From: Pelomonas sp. CA6
Lineage (GTDB): Bacteria; Pseudomonadota; Gammaproteobacteria; Burkholderiales; Burkholderiaceae_C
Direction: 5' to 3'
NCBI RefSeq assembly: GCF_022549225.1
Contig: NZ_JAKZFD010000001.1
Span: 1 to 64,000, forward strand
Length of the DNA stretch: 64,000 nucleotides
Within the stretch, counting starts at the first letter, position 1. Each line of letters begins with the position of its first letter. Below are positions 9,999 to 19,095 of the stretch, piece by piece. The notes beneath the pieces were generated by a model, which worked only from the letters and a program-made list of their open reading frames with translations, did no database searches and was not told where the DNA came from. The translations under genes were made by a program, and so were the position numbers.

Positions 9999-10277
9999 AT
10001 GGACCTCGCCGCCGACACCTTGCCGCTGCTCAACCTTGCCGGACTGGACGCCGAGCTGAGCCGCAGCCGCCTGCTCACCGCCTTCGAACACCTGGCGCCG
10101 GGTCAGGCGATGGATCTGGGCAGCGACGCCGACCCGGCGGTGCTGGAGCAGGCGCTGGCCGAGGTCTGGCCGCGTCAGTACAGCTGGGTGGCGCTGCCGC
10201 CGCAAGGCCTGCAGGGCCGTGTGCGCGTGACCCGCAAGGCCGCCGGCGGCTGCTGCGGCTGCTGCGGCGGCCAGTGA
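9999..10277 (+). CDS. DUF2249-like small protein with Cys-rich tail
   Basis: A 92-residue soluble protein. Residues 15-80 resemble the DUF2249 / TusA-like sandwich fold (LLTAFEHLAPGQAMDLGSD, a helix, then QYSWVALPPQGLQGRVRVTRK). The last ten residues read GGCCGCCGGQ, with four cysteines in two CC pairs, a likely metal or redox site. DUF2249 proteins recur with nnrS and nor genes in denitrifiers. The stop lies 22 bp before the first nnrS gene, so they are co-transcribed. A weak TTG-N8-CAA element at 9937-9950 lies 56 bp upstream of the start and may be a degenerate Crp/Fnr site. Confidence 0.7.
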   Translation: MDLAADTLPLLNLAGLDAELSRSRLLTAFEHLAPGQAMDLGSDADPAVLEQALAEVWPRQYSWVALPPQGLQGRVRVTRKAAGGCCGCCGGQ

Positions 10278-10299
10278 TCACCTGAACCAGGGGCCACAG

Positions 10300-11502
10300 A
10301 TGGGCACCGTCTTCCTGAACATCGAAGAGCCGCGCCGCCGCTTGCCGCGCAAGGGCTTCGCGTTGTGGCAGCTGGGCTTCCGGCCCTTCTACCTGCTGGC
10401 CGCGGCCTTCGCGGCGCTGAGCGTGCCGCTGTGGGCGCTGCAGTTCAGCGGCCTGCTGTCGCAGGCCTGGCTGCGCGGGTCGGCCTGGCATGCCCACGAG
10501 ATGGTGTTCGGCTACACGCTGGCGGTGGTGATCGGCTTCCTGTTTACCGCCGGGCGCAACTGGTCCGGCCAGCCCACACCGACCGGTCGACCGCTGATGC
10601 TGCTGGCCGCGCTGTGGGTGGCGGCGCGCGTGGCGGTGCTCACGCCCTATGCCTGGCTGGCGCTGGCGCTCAATGTCGCGGTGCCCTGGCTGGCCGCCTG
10701 GGGGCTGTGGGGCGCGCTGCGCCGTGGCAACAACCGGCGCAATGACTTCTTTGTCGGGCTGCTCATGCTGATGGGGCTGGCGGCGGGGCTGCTGCACCTG
10801 AAGTTGATGGGACTTCTGGTCCTGCCCTGGGGGCTGAGCCCGGATCTGCCTCTGGCGCTGGACGTGGTGGTCTTCATGATCGCGGTGATGGCCGGGCGCG
10901 TGGTGCCGATGTTCTCGAACAATGGCGTGCCGGGCATGGACGCGCGGCGCGACCCGCGCGTCGAAAAGGCCGCGCTGGGCAGCGTGATTGCGCTGATGGT
11001 GCTGGACGCGCTGGGGCTGCAGGGCGCGCTGATGGCCGGCGCACTGGCGTTGGCGATGCTGGCCCATGGCGCGCGTCTGTGGCTGTGGCAGCCCTGGCGC
11101 AGCCGCAGCAATGCGCTGGTCTGGGTGCTGCACCTGGCCTATGCCTGGCTGCCGGTGCACCTGGGCCTGCGTGCGCTGGCGATGCTGGGCCTGGTGCCGG
11201 CCGGCGTGGCCACGCATGCGCTGACCGTGGGCGTGATCGGACTGATCACACTGGGCATGATCACGCGCACCGCGCTGGGCCATACCGGCCGCGCGCTGCG
11301 CGCCGGCCCGGTGGAGCAGGCCGCGTACGGGAGCCTGGCCGGCGCCGCGCTGGTGCGCGTGCTGCTGCCGCTGCTGGCGCCGGCGCAGCTGATGCTGGCG
11401 GTGCAGCTGTCCGCGCTGCTGTGGACCCTGGCCTTCGTGCTCTATCTGTGGCGCTACACGCCCTGGCTGATGCGCACCCGGGCCGACGGGCTGCCGGGCT
11501 GA
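10300..11502 (+). CDS. nnrS: NnrS-family membrane protein (first copy)
   Basis: A 400-residue protein with about 12 membrane segments. NnrS signatures are intact: WHAHEMVFGYTLAVVIGF near residue 65, RNWSGQPTPTG, and the C-terminal THALTVGVIGLITLGMITR then TALGHTGR. NnrS is a heme- and copper-containing inner-membrane protein that protects cells from the effects of NO, notably iron loss as dinitrosyl complexes (Vibrio cholerae work). It lies between the DUF2249 gene and a second NnrS-like gene on the same strand, with 20-bp gaps, so all three form one transcript. Confidence 0.92.
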   Translation: MGTVFLNIEEPRRRLPRKGFALWQLGFRPFYLLAAAFAALSVPLWALQFSGLLSQAWLRGSAWHAHEMVFGYTLAVVIGFLFTAGRNWSGQPTPTGRPLMLLAALWVAARVAVLTPYAWLALALNVAVPWLAAWGLWGALRRGNNRRNDFFVGLLMLMGLAAGLLHLKLMGLLVLPWGLSPDLPLALDVVVFMIAVMAGRVVPMFSNNGVPGMDARRDPRVEKAALGSVIALMVLDALGLQGALMAGALALAMLAHGARLWLWQPWRSRSNALVWVLHLAYAWLPVHLGLRALAMLGLVPAGVATHALTVGVIGLITLGMITRTALGHTGRALRAGPVEQAAYGSLAGAALVRVLLPLLAPAQLMLAVQLSALLWTLAFVLYLWRYTPWLMRTRADGLPG

Positions 11503-11522
11503 GCGGCCGTCCCGCGCCGCCC

Positions 11523-12707
11523 ATGAAGCAGGCGCTGGCGCCGCATCGGCCCTGGTTTCTTGCCGGCGCGCTGTTGTGGGCCGCGGCCACGGGGGGCTGG
11601 GCGCTGGTGCTGGCCGGCCGGTTCGTGCCGCCGCTGCCCGTGCCGGTGACGCTGTGGCATGCGCTGCCGCTGGTGCTGGGCGTGATGCCGGCCTTCATCC
11701 TGGGTTTCGCCCTGCAGGCGCTGCCGCGCTGGCTGGGCCTGGACGCGGCCCACACGCGCGGGCGTGGCCGGGCCGATGCGCTGTGCGCACTGGGCTGGCT
11801 GACGGGCTGGGGCCTGCTGCTGGCCGGCCATCCGGCGCCCGGCCTGGGACTGGCCGCCGCCCTGCTGCTGCCGCCCTGGCTGCGGCTGGCGCGGCTGTGG
11901 CGCCGGCCCGAGCGGCGCGCGTCGCCGCAGGCGCTGGTGCTGCAGCTGGCCCTGGCGGCGCTCGTACCGCTGCTGGTGGCGCTGGCCGCCACGCTGGGCG
12001 GGGGCGGGGCCGCGCTGCCGCGCGCGCTGCTGCACCTGGGCCTGTGGCTGTGCATCGCGCCGGTCTTTGGCGTAGCGCTGCAGCGGCTCACGCCTTTCAT
12101 GCAGGGCGGGCTGTGGCGCGTCGAGTCGGCGCCGGCGCTGCGTCTCTTGTGGGCGCTGCTGCTCGCGTTCGCGCTGCTCGCGGTGCTGGACCCGGCGCTG
12201 CCCTGGCATCCGCCCGCCGCGTTGCGCGGGGTCGCTGTTGCGGTTTGGCTGGCGCTGGCGCTGCGGCTGTGGCGCGGCGCCCGCCGGCCCGAACTGGCCG
12301 CGGCGCTGCGCCAGCCGCTGGTGGCGCAGCTGCGGCGCGCGCTGGACTGGCTGTGTCTGGGCCTCGTGCTGGCGGCGGCGGCATGCCTGTGGGCGCTGGC
12401 CGGGCACGACGCCATGCCTTGGAGGGATGCGGCGCTGCATGCGCTGACGCTGGGTTTCATGGCCGGCGCCTGGCTGGCCATGGTCAGCCGCGTCACCGCG
12501 ACGCAGGCCGGCCGCGCGCAGGCGGCCGACCGCGTGCAGCGCGCGCTGTATGGGCTGCTGCAGGCGGTGGTCGTGGCGCGCGTCGCGGGCGCCTTGCTGC
12601 CCGGCAGGGGGCCATGGCTGTGGACGGGCGCGGCGGCGGGCTTTGCGCTGCTGGCGCTGGCCTGGCTGGCGCGCCACGGGCCCTGGCTGCTGCGGCGCGG
12701 CCGCTGA
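11523..12707 (+). CDS. NnrS-family membrane protein, divergent second copy
   Basis: A 394-residue protein with about 12 membrane segments and clear overall similarity to the upstream NnrS. The conserved heme/metal motif is altered: where the first copy has WHAHEM this one has WHALPL, and the C-terminal THALTVG...ALGHTGR is LHALTLGFMAGAW with TATQAGR. One conserved histidine and the glutamate of HAHE and the later GHTGR histidine are missing. The copy is therefore a paralogue that has lost ligands, or an altered partner subunit. Start ATG 11523, 20 bp after the first copy. Confidence 0.85.
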   Translation: MKQALAPHRPWFLAGALLWAAATGGWALVLAGRFVPPLPVPVTLWHALPLVLGVMPAFILGFALQALPRWLGLDAAHTRGRGRADALCALGWLTGWGLLLAGHPAPGLGLAAALLLPPWLRLARLWRRPERRASPQALVLQLALAALVPLLVALAATLGGGGAALPRALLHLGLWLCIAPVFGVALQRLTPFMQGGLWRVESAPALRLLWALLLAFALLAVLDPALPWHPPAALRGVAVAVWLALALRLWRGARRPELAAALRQPLVAQLRRALDWLCLGLVLAAAACLWALAGHDAMPWRDAALHALTLGFMAGAWLAMVSRVTATQAGRAQAADRVQRALYGLLQAVVVARVAGALLPGRGPWLWTGAAAGFALLALAWLARHGPWLLRRGR

Positions 12708-12724
12708 GCCCCGCTGTCAGCGGC
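12700..12724. terminator. hairpin spanning two convergent stop codons
   Basis: GCCGCTGA and TCAGCGGC form a perfect inverted repeat over a 9-base loop. Each arm holds the stop codon of one of the two convergent genes (nnrS2 and the GGDEF-EAL gene), leaving only 9 bp between them. No T-tract. Confidence 0.5.
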
Positions 12725-15700
12725 GCAGCGGCGGACCGAACTCGCCCATCGCCGTGTCGCGGTGCTCCCAGGGGCGGTCCTCGGCCCAGCGGGCCAGCCA
12801 GGCATGCAGGTCTTCGGCCGGCATGGGCCGCGCGATGCCATAGCCCTGGACGACATGGCAGCCCAGGTCGCGCAGCGCCAGCCCGTGGGCCACGGTTTCC
12901 ACGCCCTCGGCGATCACGCGCCGCTTGAAGGCCGCGGCGAGGTCGATCACGCCCTTGACGATGCTGAGGTCGTCGGGGTCCACCAGCATGTCGCGCACAA
13001 AGCTCTGGTCGATCTTCAGCGTTTCCACCGGCAGCTTGCGCAAATGGGTCAGCGAGGAATAGCCGGTGCCGAAATCGTCCAGCGCGAAGCGCACGCCCAG
13101 GCGCTGGCAGCGCGCCAGCACGACCAGGGCTTCGTCGATGTCGTGGATGGCCGCGGTTTCCAGCACCTCCAGCTCCAGGTCGCGCGCCGGCACCGACGGA
13201 TGACGCGCCAGCGCGCGCTCCAGCGAACCGGCGAAGTCGCGCCGCAGCAGATGGTTGGCGCTGATGTTGACGCTGACCGGCAGGCGCAGCCCGCGTTCGC
13301 GCCAGGCGTCGAGCTGGCGCAAGCCGGCTTCGATCACCCATTCGCCGAATTGCTGCTCCAGTTCGCCGGCGCCGACGATGGCGAGGAACTCGGCCGGCGG
13401 CAGCAGCCCGCGCTGCGGATGCTGCCAGCGCGCGAGACCCTCGACCCCGACGACCTTGCCGCTGAGGAAGTTGACCTTGGGCTGGTAGTACAGCACGAAC
13501 TCGCCGTCCCGCAGGCCCTGGCGCACGCGCGCCACCTGCTCGCGATGCTGCTGCGACAGGCGGTCGCTCTCGGGGTCGAAGAGCTGGTAGCGGTTGCGGC
13601 CGGCCTGCTTGGCCAGGTACATGGCCTGGTCGGCGTGGCGCAGCAGGGTGTCGGGGTCGGAGTTGTCGGCCGGGTAGAGGCTCACGCCCACGCTGACCGA
13701 GGTGGTCAGCGCCAGGCCGCGGAACTCGATGGGCCGGCGCGCCGCATGCAGGATGCGCTCCAGCACCTGGGTGCATTCCTCCAGTGAGTGCAGATCGGAC
13801 AGCAGCACGACGAACTCGTCACCGCCCAGCCGAGCCAGCGTGTCCTCGGAACGCAGCACGGCCTTCAGATGGCCGGAGACGCCCACCAGCAGCGCGTCGC
13901 CGGCCGCATGGCCATGGGCATCGTTGATGGCCTTGAAGTTGTCCAGGTCCAGGAAGCAGACCGCGGTGGACAGGCTGGAGCGCGCCGCGCGGTGGATGGC
14001 CTGGGCCAGGCGGTCGGACAGCAGGCGCCGGTTGGGCAGGTCGGTCAGCGAGTCGTAGTTGGCCACATGGTTGAGCTCGGCCTCGTGCGCCTTGGTGTCG
14101 CTGATGTCGGTGGAGACGCTGACGAAGTGGCTGATGCGCCCCTGGGGGTCGCGCACCGTGGACACCGACTGCAGCACCGGGAAGAGCTGGCCGTCCTTGC
14201 GCCGGTTCCAGATCTCGCCGCGCCAGGCGCCGCGGTTCAGCAGCGCGTCCCAGAACTGGCGGAAGAAGGCGTCGTCGTGCCGGCCCGAGCGCAGCAGGCG
14301 CGGCGTACGCCCCAGCACCTCGTCGCTGGGGTAGCCGGTGATGCGCTCGAAGGCGGGGTTGACCTTGACGATCGCGCCCTCGGCGTTGGTGACCATGATG
14401 GCCTCGCCGCTGCTTTCGAAGACCACATGCGCCTCGCGCATCGCCAGCTCCAGCGCCTTGCGTTCGTGGATGTCGGTGTGCGTGCCCGACATCAGCAGCG
14501 GCGTGCCCTGCTCGTCGCGCGCGACGATGCGCCCGCGCGTCAGGATCCAGCGCCAGCCGCCGTCGCGGGTTCGCGCGCGCAGCTCCACCTCGTGGCTCTC
14601 GGTTTCGCCGCGCAGGTGGCGTGCCACCGATTGGCGCACCGCCGGCAGGTCGTCCGGGTGCACCAGCTGCGCCCAGTTGGGGGAGGCGCCCAGGCGCAGC
14701 TCGCCGGGGGCATAGCCCAGCAGCGATTCCCAGCGCGCGCTGACCAGGAACTGGCGTGTCTTCAGATCCCATTCCCAGTAGCCCTGGTCCGAGCCTTCCA
14801 GCACGCGCTCCAGCTGGCTGCGGCTGGCGCGCAACGCCTCCTCGGCCTTGCGGCGGTCGGAGATGTCGGCGGACAGCGCGTAGTAGCCGCTGAGGTCGCC
14901 GTTGGCGTCCCAGGAGGGCGCGCAGATGACGTTGAGCCAGACGCCAGGGATGGGCTCCCAGTCGAAATTGACGGGTTCCCCCGCCAGCACGCGCTCGATC
15001 ATGGGGCTGATCTGGGCCAGCCGCACCGGGCCCAACACCTCGGCCACGCTGCGTCCCGCGAGTCCCGGCCATTGCGGCGCGAACAGGGTCTGGTACTGTG
15101 AGTTCGCGTAGACGTAGCGGCGGTCCTTGCCGACGAAGGCGATCTGCGCCGGCGCACTGTCGATCAGCGCGCGCAGATGCTGCTCGCTGGCATGCAGCTG
15201 CTGGGTGCGCTCCACCACCATGCGGTCCAACTCCTCGTAGCGCTGGCGCGCCAGCTCCTGCGCGCGCAGCGCCAGGCTCTGGTCGTGCAGCACGACGACG
15301 CGGCCCACCCGCGCGCCGCCGGGTTCCACCAGCGGTGTCTCGGTCAGCGAAACCGGCACGCGGCGTCCGTCCGGCGTGCACAGGATGTGCAGCGGCAGGC
15401 CGTGCGAGGGCTCGGTGATCGCCTGGCCCTGGGCCGGGTCTTCCAGCGTGCAGACCTCGCGCAGGCGCCGGCCCAGCGCGTCGTCGGCGCGCCAGCCGGT
15501 CAGGGCCTCGGCGGCCGGATTCATTTGGCTGATCAAGCCTTGCTCGTCGGTGCCCAGCACGGCGTCGCCGATGGAGCTCAGCGTGGTCGCGAGTCCCTGC
15601 TCGCTGCGCACCAGCGCCAGGCGGCGCGATTCCAGCACGCGCATCTGGCGCCGCAGCGCCACATAGACGCCGGCCAGCAGCAGCGGCAGCAGGCCTGCGA

Positions 15701-16271
15701 GAAGCAGGCTCAGCAGCTCGGCCTGACGGCGCAGGCGCGCCTGCTCCAGCTGGCGCAGCGTCAGCAGGCGCTGCTCTTCCGCCACCATCTCCAGCAGCAC
15801 GCCGTGCACCGCGGCGCGCGTGCCGGCGATATTGCTCGCGGCGACGAAGGCATTGGCTGCCGCGGCGCCCTCGGTGGCGCGCAGCTGCACGACGCGGTCG
15901 GAGAGCTGGCGCCGTGCCTCGATGGCCTTGCGCAGCGTGGCCAGCAGTTCGATCTGGCGCGGGTTGTCGGCGGTGAGCTGTCCCAGTTCACTCAGCAGGC
16001 GCTCGCGCTCGGCGACGGCCTTGTCGCGCTCCGCGACGAAGTTCTGCTGACCCGAGATTCGGTAGCTCTGCGTGCTGAGCTCGATCTGCAGCGTGCGCGA
16101 GCGCGCCTCCGACAGCCGGTTCAGCACCTGCAGCGTGTGCGCGACACGCTCGTCGGCCTGCGCGGCGCTGTCCGCCAGCCGCCAGGTCAGGCCCGCCAGC
16201 GCCAGCACCACGATCGCGCTGGTCATGAAGGCCCACAGGATGCGCGTCTGCAGAAGCTTGATGGTCTGCAT
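12717..16271 (-). CDS. membrane PAS-GGDEF-EAL cyclic-di-GMP protein with CHASE3-like sensor
   Basis: A 1184-residue protein. Membrane segments at about 10-32 and 190-212 bracket a helical periplasmic CHASE3-like domain. Four PAS/PAC units follow (about 230-730), then GGDEF (about 745-905) and EAL (about 915-1165). The cyclase motif is intact (RLGGDEFVVLL) and a product-inhibition site RSED sits five residues before it. The phosphodiesterase part keeps EGLARW, NISANHL, LDDFGTGYSS, KIDQSF and AEGVET, so both activities may be real. Start ATG 16271 precedes a good membrane segment; an upstream ATG at 16352 adds a non-typical extension. The signal sensed is unknown. Confidence 0.9.
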   Translation of the reverse strand: MQTIKLLQTRILWAFMTSAIVVLALAGLTWRLADSAAQADERVAHTLQVLNRLSEARSRTLQIELSTQSYRISGQQNFVAERDKAVAERERLLSELGQLTADNPRQIELLATLRKAIEARRQLSDRVVQLRATEGAAAANAFVAASNIAGTRAAVHGVLLEMVAEEQRLLTLRQLEQARLRRQAELLSLLLAGLLPLLLAGVYVALRRQMRVLESRRLALVRSEQGLATTLSSIGDAVLGTDEQGLISQMNPAAEALTGWRADDALGRRLREVCTLEDPAQGQAITEPSHGLPLHILCTPDGRRVPVSLTETPLVEPGGARVGRVVVLHDQSLALRAQELARQRYEELDRMVVERTQQLHASEQHLRALIDSAPAQIAFVGKDRRYVYANSQYQTLFAPQWPGLAGRSVAEVLGPVRLAQISPMIERVLAGEPVNFDWEPIPGVWLNVICAPSWDANGDLSGYYALSADISDRRKAEEALRASRSQLERVLEGSDQGYWEWDLKTRQFLVSARWESLLGYAPGELRLGASPNWAQLVHPDDLPAVRQSVARHLRGETESHEVELRARTRDGGWRWILTRGRIVARDEQGTPLLMSGTHTDIHERKALELAMREAHVVFESSGEAIMVTNAEGAIVKVNPAFERITGYPSDEVLGRTPRLLRSGRHDDAFFRQFWDALLNRGAWRGEIWNRRKDGQLFPVLQSVSTVRDPQGRISHFVSVSTDISDTKAHEAELNHVANYDSLTDLPNRRLLSDRLAQAIHRAARSSLSTAVCFLDLDNFKAINDAHGHAAGDALLVGVSGHLKAVLRSEDTLARLGGDEFVVLLSDLHSLEECTQVLERILHAARRPIEFRGLALTTSVSVGVSLYPADNSDPDTLLRHADQAMYLAKQAGRNRYQLFDPESDRLSQQHREQVARVRQGLRDGEFVLYYQPKVNFLSGKVVGVEGLARWQHPQRGLLPPAEFLAIVGAGELEQQFGEWVIEAGLRQLDAWRERGLRLPVSVNISANHLLRRDFAGSLERALARHPSVPARDLELEVLETAAIHDIDEALVVLARCQRLGVRFALDDFGTGYSSLTHLRKLPVETLKIDQSFVRDMLVDPDDLSIVKGVIDLAAAFKRRVIAEGVETVAHGLALRDLGCHVVQGYGIARPMPAEDLHAWLARWAEDRPWEHRDTAMGEFGPPLRR

Positions 16272-16608
16272 GCTGCGCTCAGCGGTTGGCGTGGACGGGA
16301 ACCCCACGGCCGGCCAAGGCCGTTCGAGGTCGAACCGATGCGGGGCCCGCACGGTCTCTGGGCCTGTTCAATCCCGAACCCCGGGCGCGCGAGGCTCCGC
16401 GCAGGAGGCGCGGCGCCTCGGTCACCCGATCACCCGGCGGCAATGTCGCCATGCTGTCCTCCCGGAGACCATGTGGCTCCTACAGCGTCGTGAATGACGT
16501 TGACTGTATCGAGGCGGGGCGAAAACGACGAGTGTGACAACCCCAGCGGTTGGGGGACTACCACGCCGCGGGCCGCCTCCCGGCGCCCGCGGGCGTGGTG
16601 GCAGGGCC
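16272..16608. other. 337-bp gap upstream of the GGDEF-EAL gene
   Basis: No gene is seen. It holds the terminator-like hairpin at 16561-16597 for the preceding minus-strand gene and a smaller hairpin (CCCCA/TGGGG, 16541-16555). The promoter of the GGDEF-EAL gene should lie here but no clear -35/-10 pair was found. Confidence 0.4.
16561..16597 (-). terminator. strong hairpin after the glycerophosphodiesterase gene
   Basis: CCACGCCGCGGGC pairs with GCCCGCGGGCGTGG with one bulged base, 12 bp beyond the stop codon on the minus strand. No long T-run follows. Confidence 0.5.
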
Positions 16609-18954
16609 TCAGCGCACCGTCACCGAGACAGGGGCGCCGAACACCGTGTAGGCCGAGTTCTCGTCCATTTGATAGACGTAGCCCGGCATCACCAGCGCGC
16701 TGCCGGGCAGCTTGAAGCTCAGGCTGCCGTCGGCGTTCACCGTGTGGGCCGGCGCGTCGCCGAGCACGACGAAGCGGTTGGCCGGCGCGCTGCGCGTGCC
16801 CTTGCCCTGAGTGAGCAGGGTCAGCGGCAGCGTGAAAGGCTGGCCCGCGCTGGCGCTGGCGCTGCGCGCGCTGGCGACCGAGGTGACGAAGTCCGCCGCC
16901 CACCAGGCGTCATCCGTGGTCAGGCCGTGGATGCCGTAGCTGTAGAAGCGGTTGAAGTCCTTGCGGTCGCGGAAGGTCCAGGGCCAGAAGGTGGTGCCGC
17001 GGTGCTTGGCCGCCTCCAGCAGCGGCGGCGCCAGGTTGGCGTAGGAGGGGTTGAAGGTGCTGGAGTAGGTCTGCGTCTCGTCCAGCACCGCGCGCAGGTC
17101 GGCACCGGGCTTGCCGGTGTTGGGCGTGCCGGTGAGGAAGCCGCCGGTGACGCCGGGCAGTTCGGTCTTCAGCCGTTGCAGCTGGGCGCCGTGGAAGGTG
17201 ATCAGCACCAGCTGGTCGGCCACCCCGTGGCGCTCGATCAGCGCGCGCAGCGGCGCGAGGATCTCCGGCTTGGTGCTCTTGATCTCGACGAACAGCGTGA
17301 CCTTCTTGTTGTTCTTGAACTCGACGAAGTAGTCCTCCAGCGTGGGCACCGCATAGCCGCTCTTGGTGCGCAGCTTCTTCACCTCGGCCAGGCTCATCTT
17401 CTCGATCTCGCCGGTGCCGTTGGTCGTGCGGTTGACCGTGGCGTCGTGCATCACGACCAGGTGGCCGTCGGTGGTCAGGTAGATGTCGTTTTCCACCGCG
17501 TCGGCGCCGGCTTCGACGGCCAGGCGCGAGCCCTCGATGGTGTTCTCGTCGGCCTTGCCGGGCATGCCGCGATGGCCGGTGATCAGCGGCTTGCGCAGCA
17601 GGGTGTTGGCCGGCAGGCGGGCCAGCACCTCGGCGAACACCGTGCCATGGCTGGCGATGACGCCGTTGACGCCGCTGACCAGCAGTTCGGCCGCCTCGGC
17701 CTGGGTGCTGGCGCTGGAACGCGCCCAGGGCGTGATCAGCAGGCGCTGCACATGCTCGATGCTGGCGCGCTGCAGCAGGGCCTGCGGCAGCACGACGATC
17801 TTGGCCAGCGCGCGGTTGGTGGACTGCACCACGCTGAGCACGTCGCGCGCATTGGCGCCCAGCCGCGTGTCGGCCGACAGGTCCAGCGCGCTGCGCAGCT
17901 TGGGCAGCGCCTGGCGCGCGCTGCGCAGCAGCTCGACCTGGTCGGACAGCAGCGTCAGGTCGGCGAGGTCCTGCGTGGCAGACAGCGCCACCAGGGCCTG
18001 CACGGTGGCCTGGTCGCGGATGCGCAGCACCGGCAGCGTGCGGCGGTCGCCGCGGCTCAGCAGGGCCTTCAGCGAGCCCAGGTCCTCGCCAGCCTCGCCG
18101 CGCAGGCTCAGCTTGGCATCCAGCTCGTACAGCGCCTGGCTGGCGCGCGAAGCGCTCAGATCGGTGCCGGCGCGCATGGGCTGCACCAGCGTGGGCGCCA
18201 TCGAGGCGCGGGTGCCGCTGTCCTGCACGGCGATGAAGCCGTCCAGCTCGGGCAGCGGCGTCGCCTGCTCGCTGACCTTGATGCGGTCCACCTTCATCAC
18301 CAGGCCCGCGGTGGACAGGCCGAGGCCGCCCTGGGCCTGCGCGGGATCCAGCTCCTGGTCGTGCAGCAGCGTGCCGTCGAGGTAGTGGCGCACGCGGTTG
18401 CCATGCACCACCACGCTGGCGCGATAGACCCGGCCTTCGACGATGTCCTCGCCGTGGGCCTTCTTGCCGATCACGTTCCAGGTGTCCTTGGCCGTGCGCT
18501 GGGCCAGTTCGGCGCCGTTGCTGGCGCTGGCGTTGGCGCGCATCGCGAACTGGTAGTAGGGGGTGGGCAGGTCGGCACCCTTGCCCGCGGCGGCGCGGTA
18601 GACGATGCTGCCCCAGCGGGCCGCGTCGTTGCGTTCCAGATAGCTGAAGTCGATGTCCACGCGGTAGTTCGCCTGTGTCTGAAGTGACTCGGGCAGCAGC
18701 ACGGTGGTCATGGTGCTGCTGTGCTTGCGACCGTCAATGTACAGGCTGCCGTCGCGCACGGTGGCGCTACCCGCACTGCCGTTGGCCAGGCGCCAGCCGG
18801 CGGGCAGTTCGCCGTTCTTGTCGAAGCTTTCGTCCAGCAGCAGCTTGGCGGGCTGTTCCAGCGCCGGCGGGGGCAGCGATAGCCCATCGCCGCCGCCACA
18901 GGCGGCCAGGGCCAGGGCCAGGGCGGTCACGAGCAGGGTGGGGGAGGTTCTCAT
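16609..18954 (-). CDS. glycerophosphodiester phosphodiesterase lipoprotein with N-terminal concanavalin-like region
   Basis: A 781-residue lipoprotein: lipobox LALAAC with C19 as the lipidated residue. Residues 30-230 look like a lectin/LamG-type beta sandwich (DESFDKNGELPAGWRLANG, then YLDGTLLHDQELD). Residues 240-430 are a region I do not recognise. The GDPD domain follows, with HRGMPGKADENTIEG, DAVENDIYLTTDGHLVVMHD and FVEIK, which carry the catalytic His pair and the metal-binding Glu/Asp residues. It hydrolyses glycerophosphodiesters to glycerol-3-phosphate and an alcohol, here at the cell envelope. Start ATG 18954 is preferred over 18966 because it gives the better signal peptide. Confidence 0.88.
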   Translation of the reverse strand: MRTSPTLLVTALALALAACGGGDGLSLPPPALEQPAKLLLDESFDKNGELPAGWRLANGSAGSATVRDGSLYIDGRKHSSTMTTVLLPESLQTQANYRVDIDFSYLERNDAARWGSIVYRAAAGKGADLPTPYYQFAMRANASASNGAELAQRTAKDTWNVIGKKAHGEDIVEGRVYRASVVVHGNRVRHYLDGTLLHDQELDPAQAQGGLGLSTAGLVMKVDRIKVSEQATPLPELDGFIAVQDSGTRASMAPTLVQPMRAGTDLSASRASQALYELDAKLSLRGEAGEDLGSLKALLSRGDRRTLPVLRIRDQATVQALVALSATQDLADLTLLSDQVELLRSARQALPKLRSALDLSADTRLGANARDVLSVVQSTNRALAKIVVLPQALLQRASIEHVQRLLITPWARSSASTQAEAAELLVSGVNGVIASHGTVFAEVLARLPANTLLRKPLITGHRGMPGKADENTIEGSRLAVEAGADAVENDIYLTTDGHLVVMHDATVNRTTNGTGEIEKMSLAEVKKLRTKSGYAVPTLEDYFVEFKNNKKVTLFVEIKSTKPEILAPLRALIERHGVADQLVLITFHGAQLQRLKTELPGVTGGFLTGTPNTGKPGADLRAVLDETQTYSSTFNPSYANLAPPLLEAAKHRGTTFWPWTFRDRKDFNRFYSYGIHGLTTDDAWWAADFVTSVASARSASASAGQPFTLPLTLLTQGKGTRSAPANRFVVLGDAPAHTVNADGSLSFKLPGSALVMPGYVYQMDENSAYTVFGAPVSVTVR

Positions 18955-19095
18955 GCGGGGCTCCAAGAGGGAAAGCCGCGCAATCTAGGCTGGCCGCGTG
19001 ACGGATTCGCGTCAGAGGCGCCAGCTGGGCGATGCAAGACCCCGCGGGGCGAACAGCAGCCCCCGGGGGCCGCCGGTGCGCAGGGCGAGCAGGCG

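Noticed and set aside
10075-11283. Long open frames antisense to the first nnrS gene, and similar ones opposite benE, norB, cyoB, fadB and the acyl-CoA dehydrogenase gene
   Set aside because: Their translations are rich in Arg, Gln, His and Pro with no family signatures, as expected when the frame opposite a GC-rich gene happens to stay open.
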